A stretch of DNA of 12,168 nt from Lindgomyces ingoldianus (GCF_010093535.1 NW_022985187.1:159735-171902); one strand, 5' to 3'; shown: positions 1-8,188, counted from the stretch's first letter. The notes: generated by a model from the letters alone, not told the origin. Numbers and translations are program-made.

Positions 1-380
1 TATATACTTTTTTAAAGAAGTAAAATAACCTATATTAAATTACTATAAAAAGTATAATAAGTAAAAAAGTATATAAATAGTAATAATTTTACTATTTTTA
101 TAGTATTACTAAAAATAAAGTAAGTTATTAGTAAACCTTACTATACTTAATATATTTAAGTTTATATAATATAAAGTTAAGTAAAATCTGTTTTTTAAAA
201 CATACTAGATTAGTTAGTTATAATTTTTTTATTAGTTTATATATTTTATATATATTTTTTAAAAAAAATGTATACTTAATATAAGTACACTTTTATATTA
301 ATTTATATGTAGTTTACTTTTGTATATGTTATATAAAATATATTTAAATTATAGTTAGCTATATTTATTCTATATTTTTA

Positions 381-447
381 GCTATATTAGTATACTAAGG
401 ATTAGCATTAGCTATATTAGTGTGTTAGAGATTAGCATTAGCTATGC
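381..447. repeat. 30-bp tandem repeat, two full units plus a partial
   Basis: Units 381-410 and 411-440 share GCTATATTAGT at the start and ATTAGCATTA at the end, and differ only in the middle (TATACTAAGG against TGTGTTAGAG). A third partial unit starts at 441 with GCTATG. No function can be inferred. Confidence 0.8.
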
Positions 448-481
448 TTAGTTACAGGCTATAATTAGTTACATGCTATAG
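448..481. repeat. 17-bp tandem repeat, two units
   Basis: TTAGTTACAGGCTATAA at 448-464 is followed directly by TTAGTTACATGCTATAG at 465-481, with two differences. It abuts the 30-bp repeat, so 381-481 is one small repetitive tract. Confidence 0.75.
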
Positions 482-504
482 TTAAATATTATTATTATAT
501 GTCT

Positions 505-509
505 ATTAC
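505..509. repeat. Target-site duplication of element A, left copy (ATTAC)
   Basis: ATTAC directly precedes the left LTR (which starts TGTTACAATCC at 510) and is repeated at 8184-8188 directly after the right LTR. A 5-bp duplication is the normal footprint of Ty3/gypsy integrase, and it fixes both outer boundaries of the element. Confidence 0.93.
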
Positions 510-1102
510 TGTTACAATCCTTGCTTCGGGAAGCACTCGGGTCTTATTATGTTCCTAGGGGGGGAGTAGGACGGGTTGTAGGGGCCAATCCGGTAGGGTG
601 TACAGTCCTACGTACAGGCTAATAGGCTAATGGAGGATTCTAGAGTAACCAGATCGTGGTTTGCCCTATGTGCGGCAGTAGGGAGGCTGGGGTTAAACAG
701 TCTGTGATAGACAGGGTTAGAGGTATATATAGTGCAAGATATACAAATAGTATTACAGCTCTTTGTAAAGCTAAATGCTACTTAGTCTATATAATAAATA
801 AACTAAATGTTAAACACACCCTCTAAAAGGTTATTTAATGTGGGAACTATATACATGTGCTAGGGCGCTAAGGGTAGCGGGAGGAGTCTATAAGAGCCTG
901 CTAAGGAGAGCTCCTTAAGCTCCTTAAGCTTTTACTAATACGCAGCCTGTTTTCTTATTAGACAACGCATTCTTCTATAATCTTAGGCAGGTGCACTGCC
1001 TCTGTGTCCTCTAACTAGTCTCTAAGCGAACCTTGTTCCAACTCAGCTAGACTGTGGAGCACTGCTGGTGGAGTTACGCTAGTCTAACCATAGACTGTAA
1101 CA
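510..1102 (-). repeat. 3' LTR of element A
   Basis: 593 bp, starting TGTTACAATCC and ending GACTGTAACA (5-bp inverted ends TGTTA/TAACA). Because the element reads leftward, this is the downstream LTR. It aligns without gaps to 7591-8183. The outer part (510 to about 700) keeps more G and C than the other copy, while the inner part (about 880-1102) is the more mutated of the two. It contains the doublet GCTCCTTAA near 908-926 and TATATATA at 724-731. A TGCTT-CGGG-AAGCA hairpin lies at 522-535. Confidence 0.95.
724..731. promoter_or_regulatory. Candidate LTR TATA box
   Basis: TATATATA lies in a block (about 686-800) that is well kept in all three chromovirus LTRs; the equivalents are near 7805-7812 and 10099-10106. 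Conserved neighbours include GTTAAACAG upstream and GATATAC downstream. In the minus orientation it lies about 370 bp into the LTR, leaving about 215 bp for R and U5, a plausible core promoter position. The motif reads the same on both strands, so direction rests on element orientation alone. Confidence 0.35.
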
Positions 1103-1126
1103 CGCTGCCCCTCCTCCCTAGCAGCG
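1103..1126 (-). promoter_or_regulatory. Polypurine tract of element A (plus-strand DNA primer site)
   Basis: On the minus strand this reads CGCTGC, then TAGGGAGGAGGG, then GCAGCG, directly against the 3' LTR. A purine run at this place is where RNase H leaves the primer for second-strand synthesis, so it independently sets the element's direction. The run is bracketed by a perfect 6-bp inverted repeat (CGCTGC/GCAGCG). The block and its inner flank to about 1147 stay GC-rich although the sequence around it is heavily mutated. Confidence 0.85.
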
Positions 1127-1690
1127 TCCTTGCCGCTCTGCTTACACAAATGTGTTAGTAAGAGTTTGTTTATAAAGTAGGCGTCTGCCTACTAGAAGGC
1201 ATTCCTAACATCTACTTTTCTTATAGTAAATAGCTTATTAGTCCTGTTTATTCTATTGTTCTTATGTTGCTTATTGTTTTAATCTTTTTTACTAGACAAA
1301 GATAAGGCCCTATAGCGCTTACTAGTTCTTAAAGTTGTCTTATGTGTTAACTTTGTCCTTAAATAACTGTGTTAAGTGTGTAAAAAAACATAGTAAATGC
1401 AACACCTTTGTTTCTAATACTACATAGGATTGTCTAAAGAAAGAGAGGAAGTTGCTTTTTTAAAAGGCCTTTATTATAAAGGCTTATAAGTAGAAGCTTA
1501 ATAACTAGATGTTATATTAAGTTTAGAAGACTTTAAAAGTAAAAGCTAGAGAGCGTTCTAAATAGAATTATATCTAAAAATTACTAGATTTACTAAAGGC
1601 TTATTATGCAAAGTACTTAGAGGGGGATCTTTTCTTCTTAAACAAGATAAAAGCTTTAGAGGCTAAAGTAAAGAGCTATTCCCCTCCTTA
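1127..1690 (-). other. 3' non-coding interval of element A
   Basis: About 560 bp lie between the end of the readable pol frame and the polypurine tract. Minus-strand frames here give no known domain. The region is shared with element B (10543-11120): both have TGTGTTAAGTGT followed by an A-rich run (A 1369, B 10783), GGCTTATAAG (A 1481, B 10969) and a GATAAAA/AAAGC block (A near 1647, B near 11055). It contains a short palindrome, GTAGGCG-TC-TGCCTAC, near 1178-1193. It may be 3' UTR or a lost extra reading frame. Confidence 0.5.
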
Positions 1691-1824
1691 ACTATTATTA
1701 GCTAGGACTTGTCTCTAAAGGCTGCTGCTATCTAGTAATAATATAGCAGTTTCTTTTAATATAGGTGCCTTATTGCCTAGCTAGTTTCTTTTAGACAAGC
1801 CTAAAGGTACTCTTATACTAGCAG

Positions 1825-1950
1825 CTACACATTCCTTAAATTCTTAGCTAGTTTCTATGTGTTTTTACTAGTAAGCTATTCTTTTTATTTTACTAGAAAT
1901 TCTTTTTAGTTTTTTTAGTTACTAATAATGCGCTTTACCTTATATTCTAT
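1825..1950 (-). pseudogene. Chromodomain at the pol C-terminus, element A
   Basis: The minus strand reads EYKVKRII (starting at the codon 1945-1947), then EFLVK, then SKNT, a stop at the family Trp position, and KLAKNLRNV. This matches the chromodomain pattern: a YxV-type first strand, a LVKWKGY-type second strand, and an NTWEP-type C-terminal helix. In chromoviruses this domain follows integrase and guides insertion toward modified histones. The Trp codons of the aromatic cage region are stops here, as expected of RIP at TGG. The end of B's chromodomain is found at 11600-11700. Confidence 0.85.
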
Positions 1951-2029
1951 TTCTTTGTCTTCCTATTTTTGTGTAGACAGGGGAATTCCTTTAGGTGCTT
2001 TTTCTAGTCTAGAGATATAGAACTATAGG

Positions 2030-3090
2030 TGTATTTTTATATGTAAGGGAAGCTTAAGCTTATAGTTGTCTTATTAAGTTTAAAGGACTTTATATAGTTC
2101 TATTCTTTTTTCTGCTAGCTTTCTAGAAGGTCTAGGTATTCTAAGGTTCTTTATATTAAGGTATATGTAATCTCTTAGGTAGATTTCTAGTCCTAATTAT
2201 TATAATTTATTTACATACTTCTCTATTATTTCTCTGCTAGTCCTAGCTTTAATAGCTAACTTTTTATATATCTGTTATAAGTCTATTAGCTAATTTATTA
2301 ACTTTTAAAGGTCTATAAGTTAGTTTCTATGCAATGTAAAATATAGGTTGTAACTAAAATTAGCTTTATAAGGTGTTTCTTTTATTATAGCTAACTCTAT
2401 GTTGTTAATAGCTAGTTGCGCTATTAAGAGCTATTCTGCCTAATTATTCTAAGTGTAAGAAATGTACTTTCTTAAGTATTTCTTAACTTCTGCATTTACT
2501 CTTTTAGTCTATCTATCTGTCTGCAGGTAGTAGGCTGTTAATAGCCTGTACGCTATTCCTAGGTGCTGCATTACTGCCTTCTAGAAGCTGCTAGTAAACA
2601 GCTTATCTTAATTAGAGATAATAATCTTAAGGCATCTATATACTAATATTATGTTTTATTTTAATTTATAAATAAATTTTTTAGCAGTTATTATTTTTTC
2701 TAAGGGCTAGGTGTATAGATACTTAGTAGTTTTATCTAGGGCTACTGTAATTATGTTGCACATCCTGTCTGTCCCTAGTTCTTTAGACAGGGGTAATCTT
2801 ATAATAAAATCTATTATAATTATTATTTATAGTAATTTAGGTGCTTTAATTAGTTAGAGGTACCTGTAGGCTTTGTGTCTCTATAAGTTATTCTTATTAC
2901 AGATGTTACATTCTCTAAGCACCTCTATGCATAATTGCTTTATTTTTAGTATTTGTTATAGTACAGCAGCCCTTAGCTTTTTCTAAAGGGTGCCTATTCT
3001 AGGGTGTCTAAACATTAGGGATTTATAATATTTTTAGATTAGGTTTTTCTATCTTTGCTTGCTAGCTATAAGCATATAAAATTCCTCTAT
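2030..3090 (-). pseudogene. Integrase domain of element A, catalytic triad broken
   Basis: The zinc-binding end is seen as ECNICNK with Cys codons at 2908-2910 and 2899-2901, followed by RHKAY; the upstream His positions are degraded. The core follows: IIIDFI keeps the first catalytic Asp (2809-2811); the second is Asn (codon AAT, 2611-2613) before DKLFTSS; the third, normally Glu in a QTERVN-like motif, is Lys (AAA, 2503-2505) before RVN. The C-terminal SH3-like part reads DNYKLKLP, then IHL, then RLEKAPKGIPLS near 2070-1990, leading into the chromodomain. Two of the three acidic residues are gone through G-to-A changes, so the protein would be inactive even without its stops. Confidence 0.92.
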
Positions 3091-3169
3091 AAGTTAGGGT
3101 CTATTATAGACCTACTCTTTATTAGTTTCTTTAAAGAGTGTAAACTTTTTAGTTTTTTCTTCTTTTCTA

Positions 3170-3545
3170 TTAAAGTAGTCTAGTCTTTAGCTAAGGGCGT
3201 TAGCCTACTAGTTCTGTGCTCTAGGTATGTGTTTAATAATATCGTTAAACTATGCAAGTTCTATTACCTATTTTATGTGCATTAGTAATAGTTTCTTTAC
3301 TGTTAGAAACGTAACTAAATTTGCATAGTTAGTTATAACATTAAATAGTTTTACTATCCTATGTAGCTTTATAGCCTAAACTCTTATAGTATTTAGTATT
3401 ACTTTTAGTTCTTTATTAGGTATGCTGTAGTTTACTTTAGGTCCTAAAAACTTAGCAGAATAGTATGCAACTAGATGCCATTTTCTGTCTTCCTGTTTTT
3501 AGTATAGCGCAGCTCTGCTAGCTCTAAGGGACGCGTCTGTATAGA
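3170..3545 (-). pseudogene. RNase H domain of element A
   Basis: The minus strand reads IYTDASLRA (first catalytic Asp intact, 3535-3537), then KWHLVAYYSAKF and NYSIPNKEL (Glu intact). Then comes ITNYANLVTFL, where the family has Asp-His (Asn codon 3328-3330), and ANALS before RLDYF, where the family has Asp (Asn codon 3199-3201). So the D-E-D-D set is half lost. The domain follows the RT connection and precedes integrase, the usual place. Its role is to degrade the RNA template and release the polypurine primer. Confidence 0.9.
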
Positions 3546-3729
3546 TTTTTGTATCTAACTATAGGTTGTACATTCTTAGTACTAGTTTATCTATTATAGC
3601 TTGTTTTAAGGCTATAAACGCTTTGTTTATTTCTAGAGTCTAGACAAACTTTGCTATAGCCTAATCCTTAGTTATAGTGTTTGTTAGTAGTATAGTAATC
3701 TTTAAATAGTCTTTAATTATTTATCTAAC

Positions 3730-4490
3730 ATAGCCTAATAGTCCTAGGAATTCTTTTACTTCCTTAACTATTATAAGTTCTAGCTATTTAAGCACTTTTT
3801 ATATTTTAGCTAGATTAATCTTTATTTCTTTACTATTAATTATAAATCCTAAGTATTTTATTTTAGTAATATAAAATTTGCATTTAAAGAGCTGTAAGTA
3901 GAGTCTATACTTTCTAAGCTGTTCTAAAACTTTTTATACTTTCTATATATAGTCTTCTAGGGTATCTTTTAAGTAGATAAGGATGTTATCTAAATATACT
4001 AGAGTAAAAACATTAAGGTACAAGTTAAGAGCTGTGTTAATAATTTACTAGAACATTGCTAGAGCGTTTATTAAGCTAAACAGCATTACTAGTAATTTAT
4101 AGAGTCTCTATAAAGTCCTAAACACTGTAAGCTATTTATCTTCTTCCTGTATCCTTATCTTGTTAAATTTATTCTGTACATTAAACTTTATAAAATACTA
4201 GGTTCCCTTTAATTAGTTTATAATGTTTTATATAATTAGTAGAGGAAATTAGTCTTAAATTATGTTATTATTTAGAGTTTTATAGTCCTAATAAACTTAG
4301 ATTTTTCTTTCTTTCTTTTTTACAAAGACTATAGCTAAAGCTATAGAGCTATAGCTTTCTTAGATATAGCCTTATGCTAACATCTTATTAATATATTCTT
4401 ACAAGGCCTCTTTCTGCACCCTAGTTAAAGGGCAGAGCCTATGCGTTTTTAGGTTGTAATTTTTTATTAAGTTAATAGCATAATCCTAAG
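3730..4490 (-). pseudogene. Reverse transcriptase domain of element A, active site mutated
   Basis: Readable RT blocks in order: DYAINL, PLTRVQKEAL, EYINKMLA, GYI, IALAIVFVKKK, DYKTLNNN, FPLLI, then FIKFNV. The first catalytic Asp (family F-x-K-x-D) is Asn, codon 4180-4182. Next is KIRIQEEDK, then VYLDNILIYL at the YLDD-type site (3985-3996), where the second Asp of the pair is Asn. ELIIVKEV-FLGLLGYV near 3730-3780 marks the connection to RNase H. The order and motif spelling are those of Ty3/gypsy RTs. All lost catalytic residues are GAT to AAT. Confidence 0.95.
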
Positions 4491-4769
4491 GCTAGTGCAG
4501 TAGTAGTTCTCTAGGGTCCTCTAGTGTCTTAAATATATTCTTATAGTCTTTATATTTAGGCGGGATGCAGCCTTCTTTTTAGATTTAAATAACACTAATC
4601 TATTCTACATTCTTATCTTTTTTAATTATTTTATAAGAGACTTTCTTAAGTTTTTTTTTTATTAATTATATTACCTAGGCTTTTAGCTCTTAGTAAGGGA
4701 ATTTCTAGAGTTTCCTTTTCTTAGAGTAGTAACTGCTACTCTATTTTGCTTATTTGTGGATCTAGCATT

Positions 4770-5130
4770 TGTTATTATAGCATGCTAACTAAGTTATGCG
4801 TGCGTGGTTGTTAGGAGTTTCTATAGTTATAGTTCTCTAATTAATTGCAGGGTTATGTGTTCTAAGCTAATTATATCCTAGGATTATGTTATATTTGCCT
4901 CCTAGCTTAAGTATGTTTATAGACCTTTAATTACTTATGTTAGAGGTTTTAAGGTCCTTTTTATAAGTTTTTAGGTTAATCTATCCTCTACTGTACTTAA
5001 TTAATAAAGTGTTAGTAAGGGTTACCTTAAATAGGTTTTTTTTTATTTAGAATAGTATGCTTTATTTATCTACCTATTTCTTGTTTATTATAGTAAAGGT
5101 GCATCTGCTGTCTACAAGGGCTAGTCTAGG
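4770..5130 (-). pseudogene. Aspartic protease domain of element A
   Basis: The minus strand reads LALVDSRCTFTIIN, with DSR at 5104-5112 where retropepsins have Asp-Ser/Thr-Gly. Asp is kept and Gly is changed to Arg (AGA). The C-terminal half has the typical LGGKYNIILGYN, a stop at the family Trp, then LRTHNPAIN (about 4897-4840). The distance between the two motifs, about 70 codons, suits a retroviral-type protease. It would release Gag and Pol parts. It lies before RT, as in all Ty3/gypsy elements. Confidence 0.85.
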
Positions 5131-5149
5131 CCACCCCTTATACATAAAG

Positions 5150-6425
5150 GTAGTTGTTAGGCTGTGTCCTGCCCCTTATCCTACTGTAATTACTGCTAAT
5201 ATGTTATATTTAACTTCTTTATTAAGAAAAAGATAAAAGTTAATGTTCTATAAGTTATTATTAAACTTATTTTTTTTTTTTATAGATTTAATGCTCTTAA
5301 TTACAGCAGTTAGCTGCTTTACATTTATAATCTTTAACTAAGTAATATAATGTTAGGTAGTCTTCCTTTCTTATAGCCTTTTATTAAAAGTAATAAAACT
5401 TATAGTTTTTTTATTTATTACACTTTATCTATGCTTCTTATTTATAAGGAGGAGCTGTTTAACAAGTGTAGTAATTTATAGTTTTATAGGCTAAGGCTAT
5501 TCCTTACTATAGGCAACTGTTGTGGTTCCTTTCCTATGTAGGCTACTATCCTGCTTAATGTTTGTTGTCCTAGTGTTTAACATAGTATTATTATGTACAC
5601 TAGTACTAGGGGTACAGACACTTATTAGGTTTGTGTAATGTGCTAAGGGGACTTTCTTAGGTCTACTAAGGGTACTCCTTTATTTGCACTAGCTGTACAG
5701 AGTAGTTTTTCTATTAGTAACTATTAGTGCTATAGGTGCTGCTTCTGCAAAGAACACATTACCTATAATTCTATTATATTATAAGAGCCTTCCTAGAGAT
5801 TGCTAGGCTTAGGAGCAGTGCCTTAGGTTTTTTTAAGCGCTAGTTATAGTACTTTAAACCTAGCAGGTTTACCTAACTATTTTAGCTTTTAATTTCTAAT
5901 CTTAGTAAAAAACTACTATTACTCTTTTTTATTTATAATGTTATAGTTAACTTTAGCTATTCTTTATATAATGTTAAATGTTAAATAGTTATTGCTAATA
6001 TTTATTTAGTAAAGCAAGACTATACAATTACTTAAGTAGTTATGTTATAACCTGCACTTCTAGCACCTACATCCCTAGAATTGTTAGGAAAGCTCTCTTA
6101 CTAAAGTGCTAGAGGTCTAGTCTTAAAGGGGGAACTATTTTTCTTTTTTTTAGACATTTATAATATATCTTTAAATCTAAGTCTCTTCTCTGTATTCTTT
6201 AAAGATTACAAGGTCCTATAACACTATATTAAAACTACTAAAATTTTAAATAACTACTTTCTAATATAGTTTAGAGCAGTTGTTTAAAGAATAGTTTTCT
6301 TTATATTACTAGTAAAGTCTATTATCTAGTCTTTCTTATATTTCTTTATCTATAAGGCTATATTTAGTAGTAATAGTTTTTATTATTATAGTAGTATTTT
6401 TATTCTCCCCCTTCTAGGAGTCTAG
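5150..6425 (-). pseudogene. Degenerate gag-pol linker of element A
   Basis: About 1.3 kb lie between the gag zinc knuckle and the protease. Minus-strand frames give long readable pieces broken by TAA/TAG, for example GARSAGYNITT near 6070-6035 and KGVPLVDLRKSP near 5680-5650, but no motif I can name. The likely content is the C-terminal tail of Gag and the N-terminal spacer of Pol. No extra domain such as a second nuclease or dUTPase is evident. Confidence 0.5.
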
Positions 6426-7534
6426 GTAGTTTTAGCAAAAATGTCCTACTTTTCTACAGTTTAGGCAGGCCTTATCCTTTAGCCACTTTTATTATTCCTT
6501 TATTAGAGGCGGCCTATTGCGTCCTAGAACTTAGCTCTTTTTAAAAGGGGGGCTCTATATATGCTTTATATAGCTAAGGTCTATTAGCTCTTTATTATAT
6601 TATAAAAGCTTTTTCTTTCTAGAGATAAATTCTAGTTTCTAGAAAGTTCCCTTTAATTTCTTTTCTTTTTTACATTCTTTATAGTAATTATTATAGGTTG
6701 TTGCTTTCTTAATGTAGTTTTTAAAAGTAGTTAGTTAGTCTATATGCATAAACTTGTTTTTTACTTTGTTGTTTAGTCTATTATAAAACATGCAGTATAG
6801 GGCTTTCTAGTTGTTCTATCTATAGATAGCTATTTACTCTCTAAAGCGTGCTGCGTAGTTTTAGACTAGTCTGCTGCCTTGTCTTATGTTGTCTAGTCTA
6901 TTAGCTGTAATTTTTTTTTTGTCTAGAGTCCTATAAATAGCTAATAGGGCTACTTTAAAATTTTTAACACTACTAAATACTTCCTTAGTTTTAGGGTTAA
7001 GTAGTGTGCTGTTAGCTCTAAAGTCTATCTAATTATTAGTGTAGGGCTAGAACTAGATTGCAAAAAGGCCTTCTAAGTGTAATCTTATTTAAAAGATTAT
7101 TTCTGTGTTAGTCTAAAATGCTTCTTTATTATATTGCATATAGAGGTGGCATCTAGTAAAGAATAGTTAGAGGTCTTTTAATAATTCTTTAAAAAGCTTT
7201 AAAAGAGCTAATTTTAAAGCCTTTTTAGCTGCAACGCTTACTCTATCTATTAAGATATTTTAAACTTTTGCTAGTTTAACTTGTAGTTTATGTATCTAGT
7301 AAGCTTAAGTAGTAGCCTTATAAGAGTTAGTAAGAGGTAGGGGGCTTTATAAATTTATAGTTTTTTAGTAAAGGTTAGCTATTTCTTACTTAAGTTTTAG
7401 TAGCTTACTAACCTTATTACTAATCTGCTATAGTTCCTTAATGTTATTCTAAATTAAGTTAATTTATTCTACAAGAACAGCTTTACTTTAGGTAGAAACT
7501 TCTATAGATCCTAATAGCACAGTGTAGGCTATGT
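6426..7534 (-). pseudogene. Broken gag (capsid and CCHC knuckle) of element A
   Basis: N-terminal frame: YTVLLGSIEVS (about 7530) and a Lys/Leu/Ile-rich stretch (NNIKEL, QISNKVSKLLKLK) that may form a coiled coil. The capsid part reads FSSVKNFKVALLAIYRTLD, then NRLDNIRQGS, NYAARF, and KALYCMFYNRLNN, which is typical of Ty3/gypsy Gag. It continues YIKKATTYNNYYKECKKEKK. The nucleocapsid knuckle is ACLNCRKVGHFC at 6467-6426: CX2CX4H is intact, and the last Cys (family HX4C) is Tyr, codon TAC at 6426-6428. Frames shift between parts and many stops are present. Gag would form the particle that packages element RNA. Confidence 0.88.
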
Positions 7535-7559
7535 TAGAATCTAAATTATGTTAAGAGGT

Positions 7560-7590
7560 TACTATACTTTTTAAAGAAGGTAGTGTTTAA
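7560..7590 (-). promoter_or_regulatory. Expected primer-binding site, not recognisable
   Basis: The primer for first-strand synthesis pairs just inside the 5' LTR. On the minus strand the sequence here starts TTAAACACTACCTTC, without the TGG typical of tRNA-primed elements. RIP may have erased it (TGG is readily converted to TTA or TAA), or the element may have used self-priming as Tf1-type elements do. Only the position supports this entry. Confidence 0.3.
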
Positions 7591-8183
7591 TGTTATAATT
7601 TTTACTTTAGAAAGCACTTAGGTCTTATTATGTTCCTAGGGGGGGAGTAGGACAAGTTGTAGGGGCTAATCTAGTAGAGTGTACAGTCCTACATACAGGC
7701 TAATGGGCTAATGGAGGATTCTAGAGTGACTAGATTGTGGTTTGCCCTATGTGCAGCAGTAGGGAGGCTAGGGTTAAACAGTCTGTGATAGACAGGGTTA
7801 GAGGTATATATAGTGCAAGATATATAAATAGTATTACAGCTCTTTATAAAGCTAAATGCTACTTAGTCTATGTAATAAATAAACTAAATGTTAAACACAC
7901 CCTTTAAAAAGTTGTTTAATGTGGGAACTATATACATATGCTAGGGCGCCAAGGGTAGCAGGAGGAGTCTATAGGAGCCCGCCAAGGAGAGCTCCTTAAG
8001 CTCCTTAAGCTCCCACTGATACGCGGCCTGTTTCTCTATTAGACGACGCATTCTTCCATGATCTTGGGCAGGTGCACTGCCTCCGTGTCCTCCGACTGGT
8101 CCCTAAGCGAACCTTGTTCCAACTCAGCTAGACTGTGGAGCACTGCTGGTGGAGTTACGCTGGTCCAACCATAGACCGTAACA
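7591..8183 (-). repeat. 5' LTR of element A
   Basis: 593 bp, starting TGTTATAATTT and ending GACCGTAACA, colinear with 510-1102. It is the upstream LTR because the coding frames run leftward. Its outer portion (about 7975-8183) is clearly less mutated than the same part of the other LTR, and its inner edge (7591 to about 7760) is more mutated. A 59-bp block ending at 8160 (starting CTAAGCGAACCTTG) is identical to 1021-1079 although the LTRs differ by about 9% overall. Confidence 0.95.
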
Positions 8184-8188
8184 ATTAC
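8184..8188. repeat. Target-site duplication of element A, right copy (ATTAC)
   Basis: ATTAC directly follows TAACA of the right LTR and matches 505-509. An unmutated 5-bp duplication beside a strongly mutated element confirms the boundary. Confidence 0.93.

Larger units (their letters stand above)
1..509. other. AT-rich flank without genes
   Basis: This stretch is almost entirely A and T, with long runs of TATA and TTTA and stop codons in all six frames. I see no protein motif, RNA gene or LTR end. The only structure is two short tandem repeats at 381-447 and 448-481, listed separately. Its last five bases (505-509) are the left target-site duplication of the gypsy element. It was therefore the host sequence into which element A inserted, and continues at 8189. 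It may be an older, fully decayed repeat. Confidence 0.7.
1690..5150 (-). pseudogene. Broken pol region (PR-RT-RH-IN-chromodomain) of element A
   Basis: One long decayed polyprotein reading right to left: protease (about 5130-4770), reverse transcriptase (about 4490-3730), RNase H (about 3545-3170), integrase (about 3090-2030) and chromodomain (about 1950-1825). Family motifs line up in order and mostly in one frame per domain, with stops nearly always TAA or TAG where the family has Gln or Trp. This is what C-to-T and G-to-A mutation produces. Whether gag and pol were one frame or joined by a frameshift cannot be resolved. The domain entries give the residues seen. Confidence 0.93.
510..8183 (-). 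mobile_element. Complete RIP-inactivated Ty3/gypsy chromovirus (element A)
   Basis: A 7674-bp LTR retrotransposon read on the minus strand. Two 593-bp LTRs start TGTTA and end TAACA, are flanked by ATTAC duplications, and enclose a polypurine tract at 1103-1126. The protein order from right to left is gag (CCHC knuckle), protease, reverse transcriptase, RNase H, integrase, then chromodomain. That is the standard Ty3/gypsy order, and the chromodomain places it in the chromoviruses. All coding domains carry many TAA/TAG stops, so nothing is translatable. The LTRs differ at about 54 sites by hand count, all transitions, with no indels. This and the TA-rich composition point to RIP. With both LTRs and TSDs intact it is a full insertion rather than a fragment, but it cannot move by itself. 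Confidence 0.95.

Noticed and set aside
381..481. CRISPR-like repeat array
   Set aside because: The units are directly adjacent without spacers, there are two unit types of 30 and 17 bp, and the context is eukaryotic.
1430..1690. A plus-strand gene antisense to element A
   Set aside because: It is readable only by ignoring several stops, has no recognised motif, and RIP yields TAA/TAG on both strands. Kept as a question in the findings, not as a gene.
6320..6420. A second zinc knuckle after ACLNCRKVGHFC in gag
   Set aside because: No second CX2CX4HX4C pattern is seen in any minus-strand frame downstream; only one knuckle can be supported.
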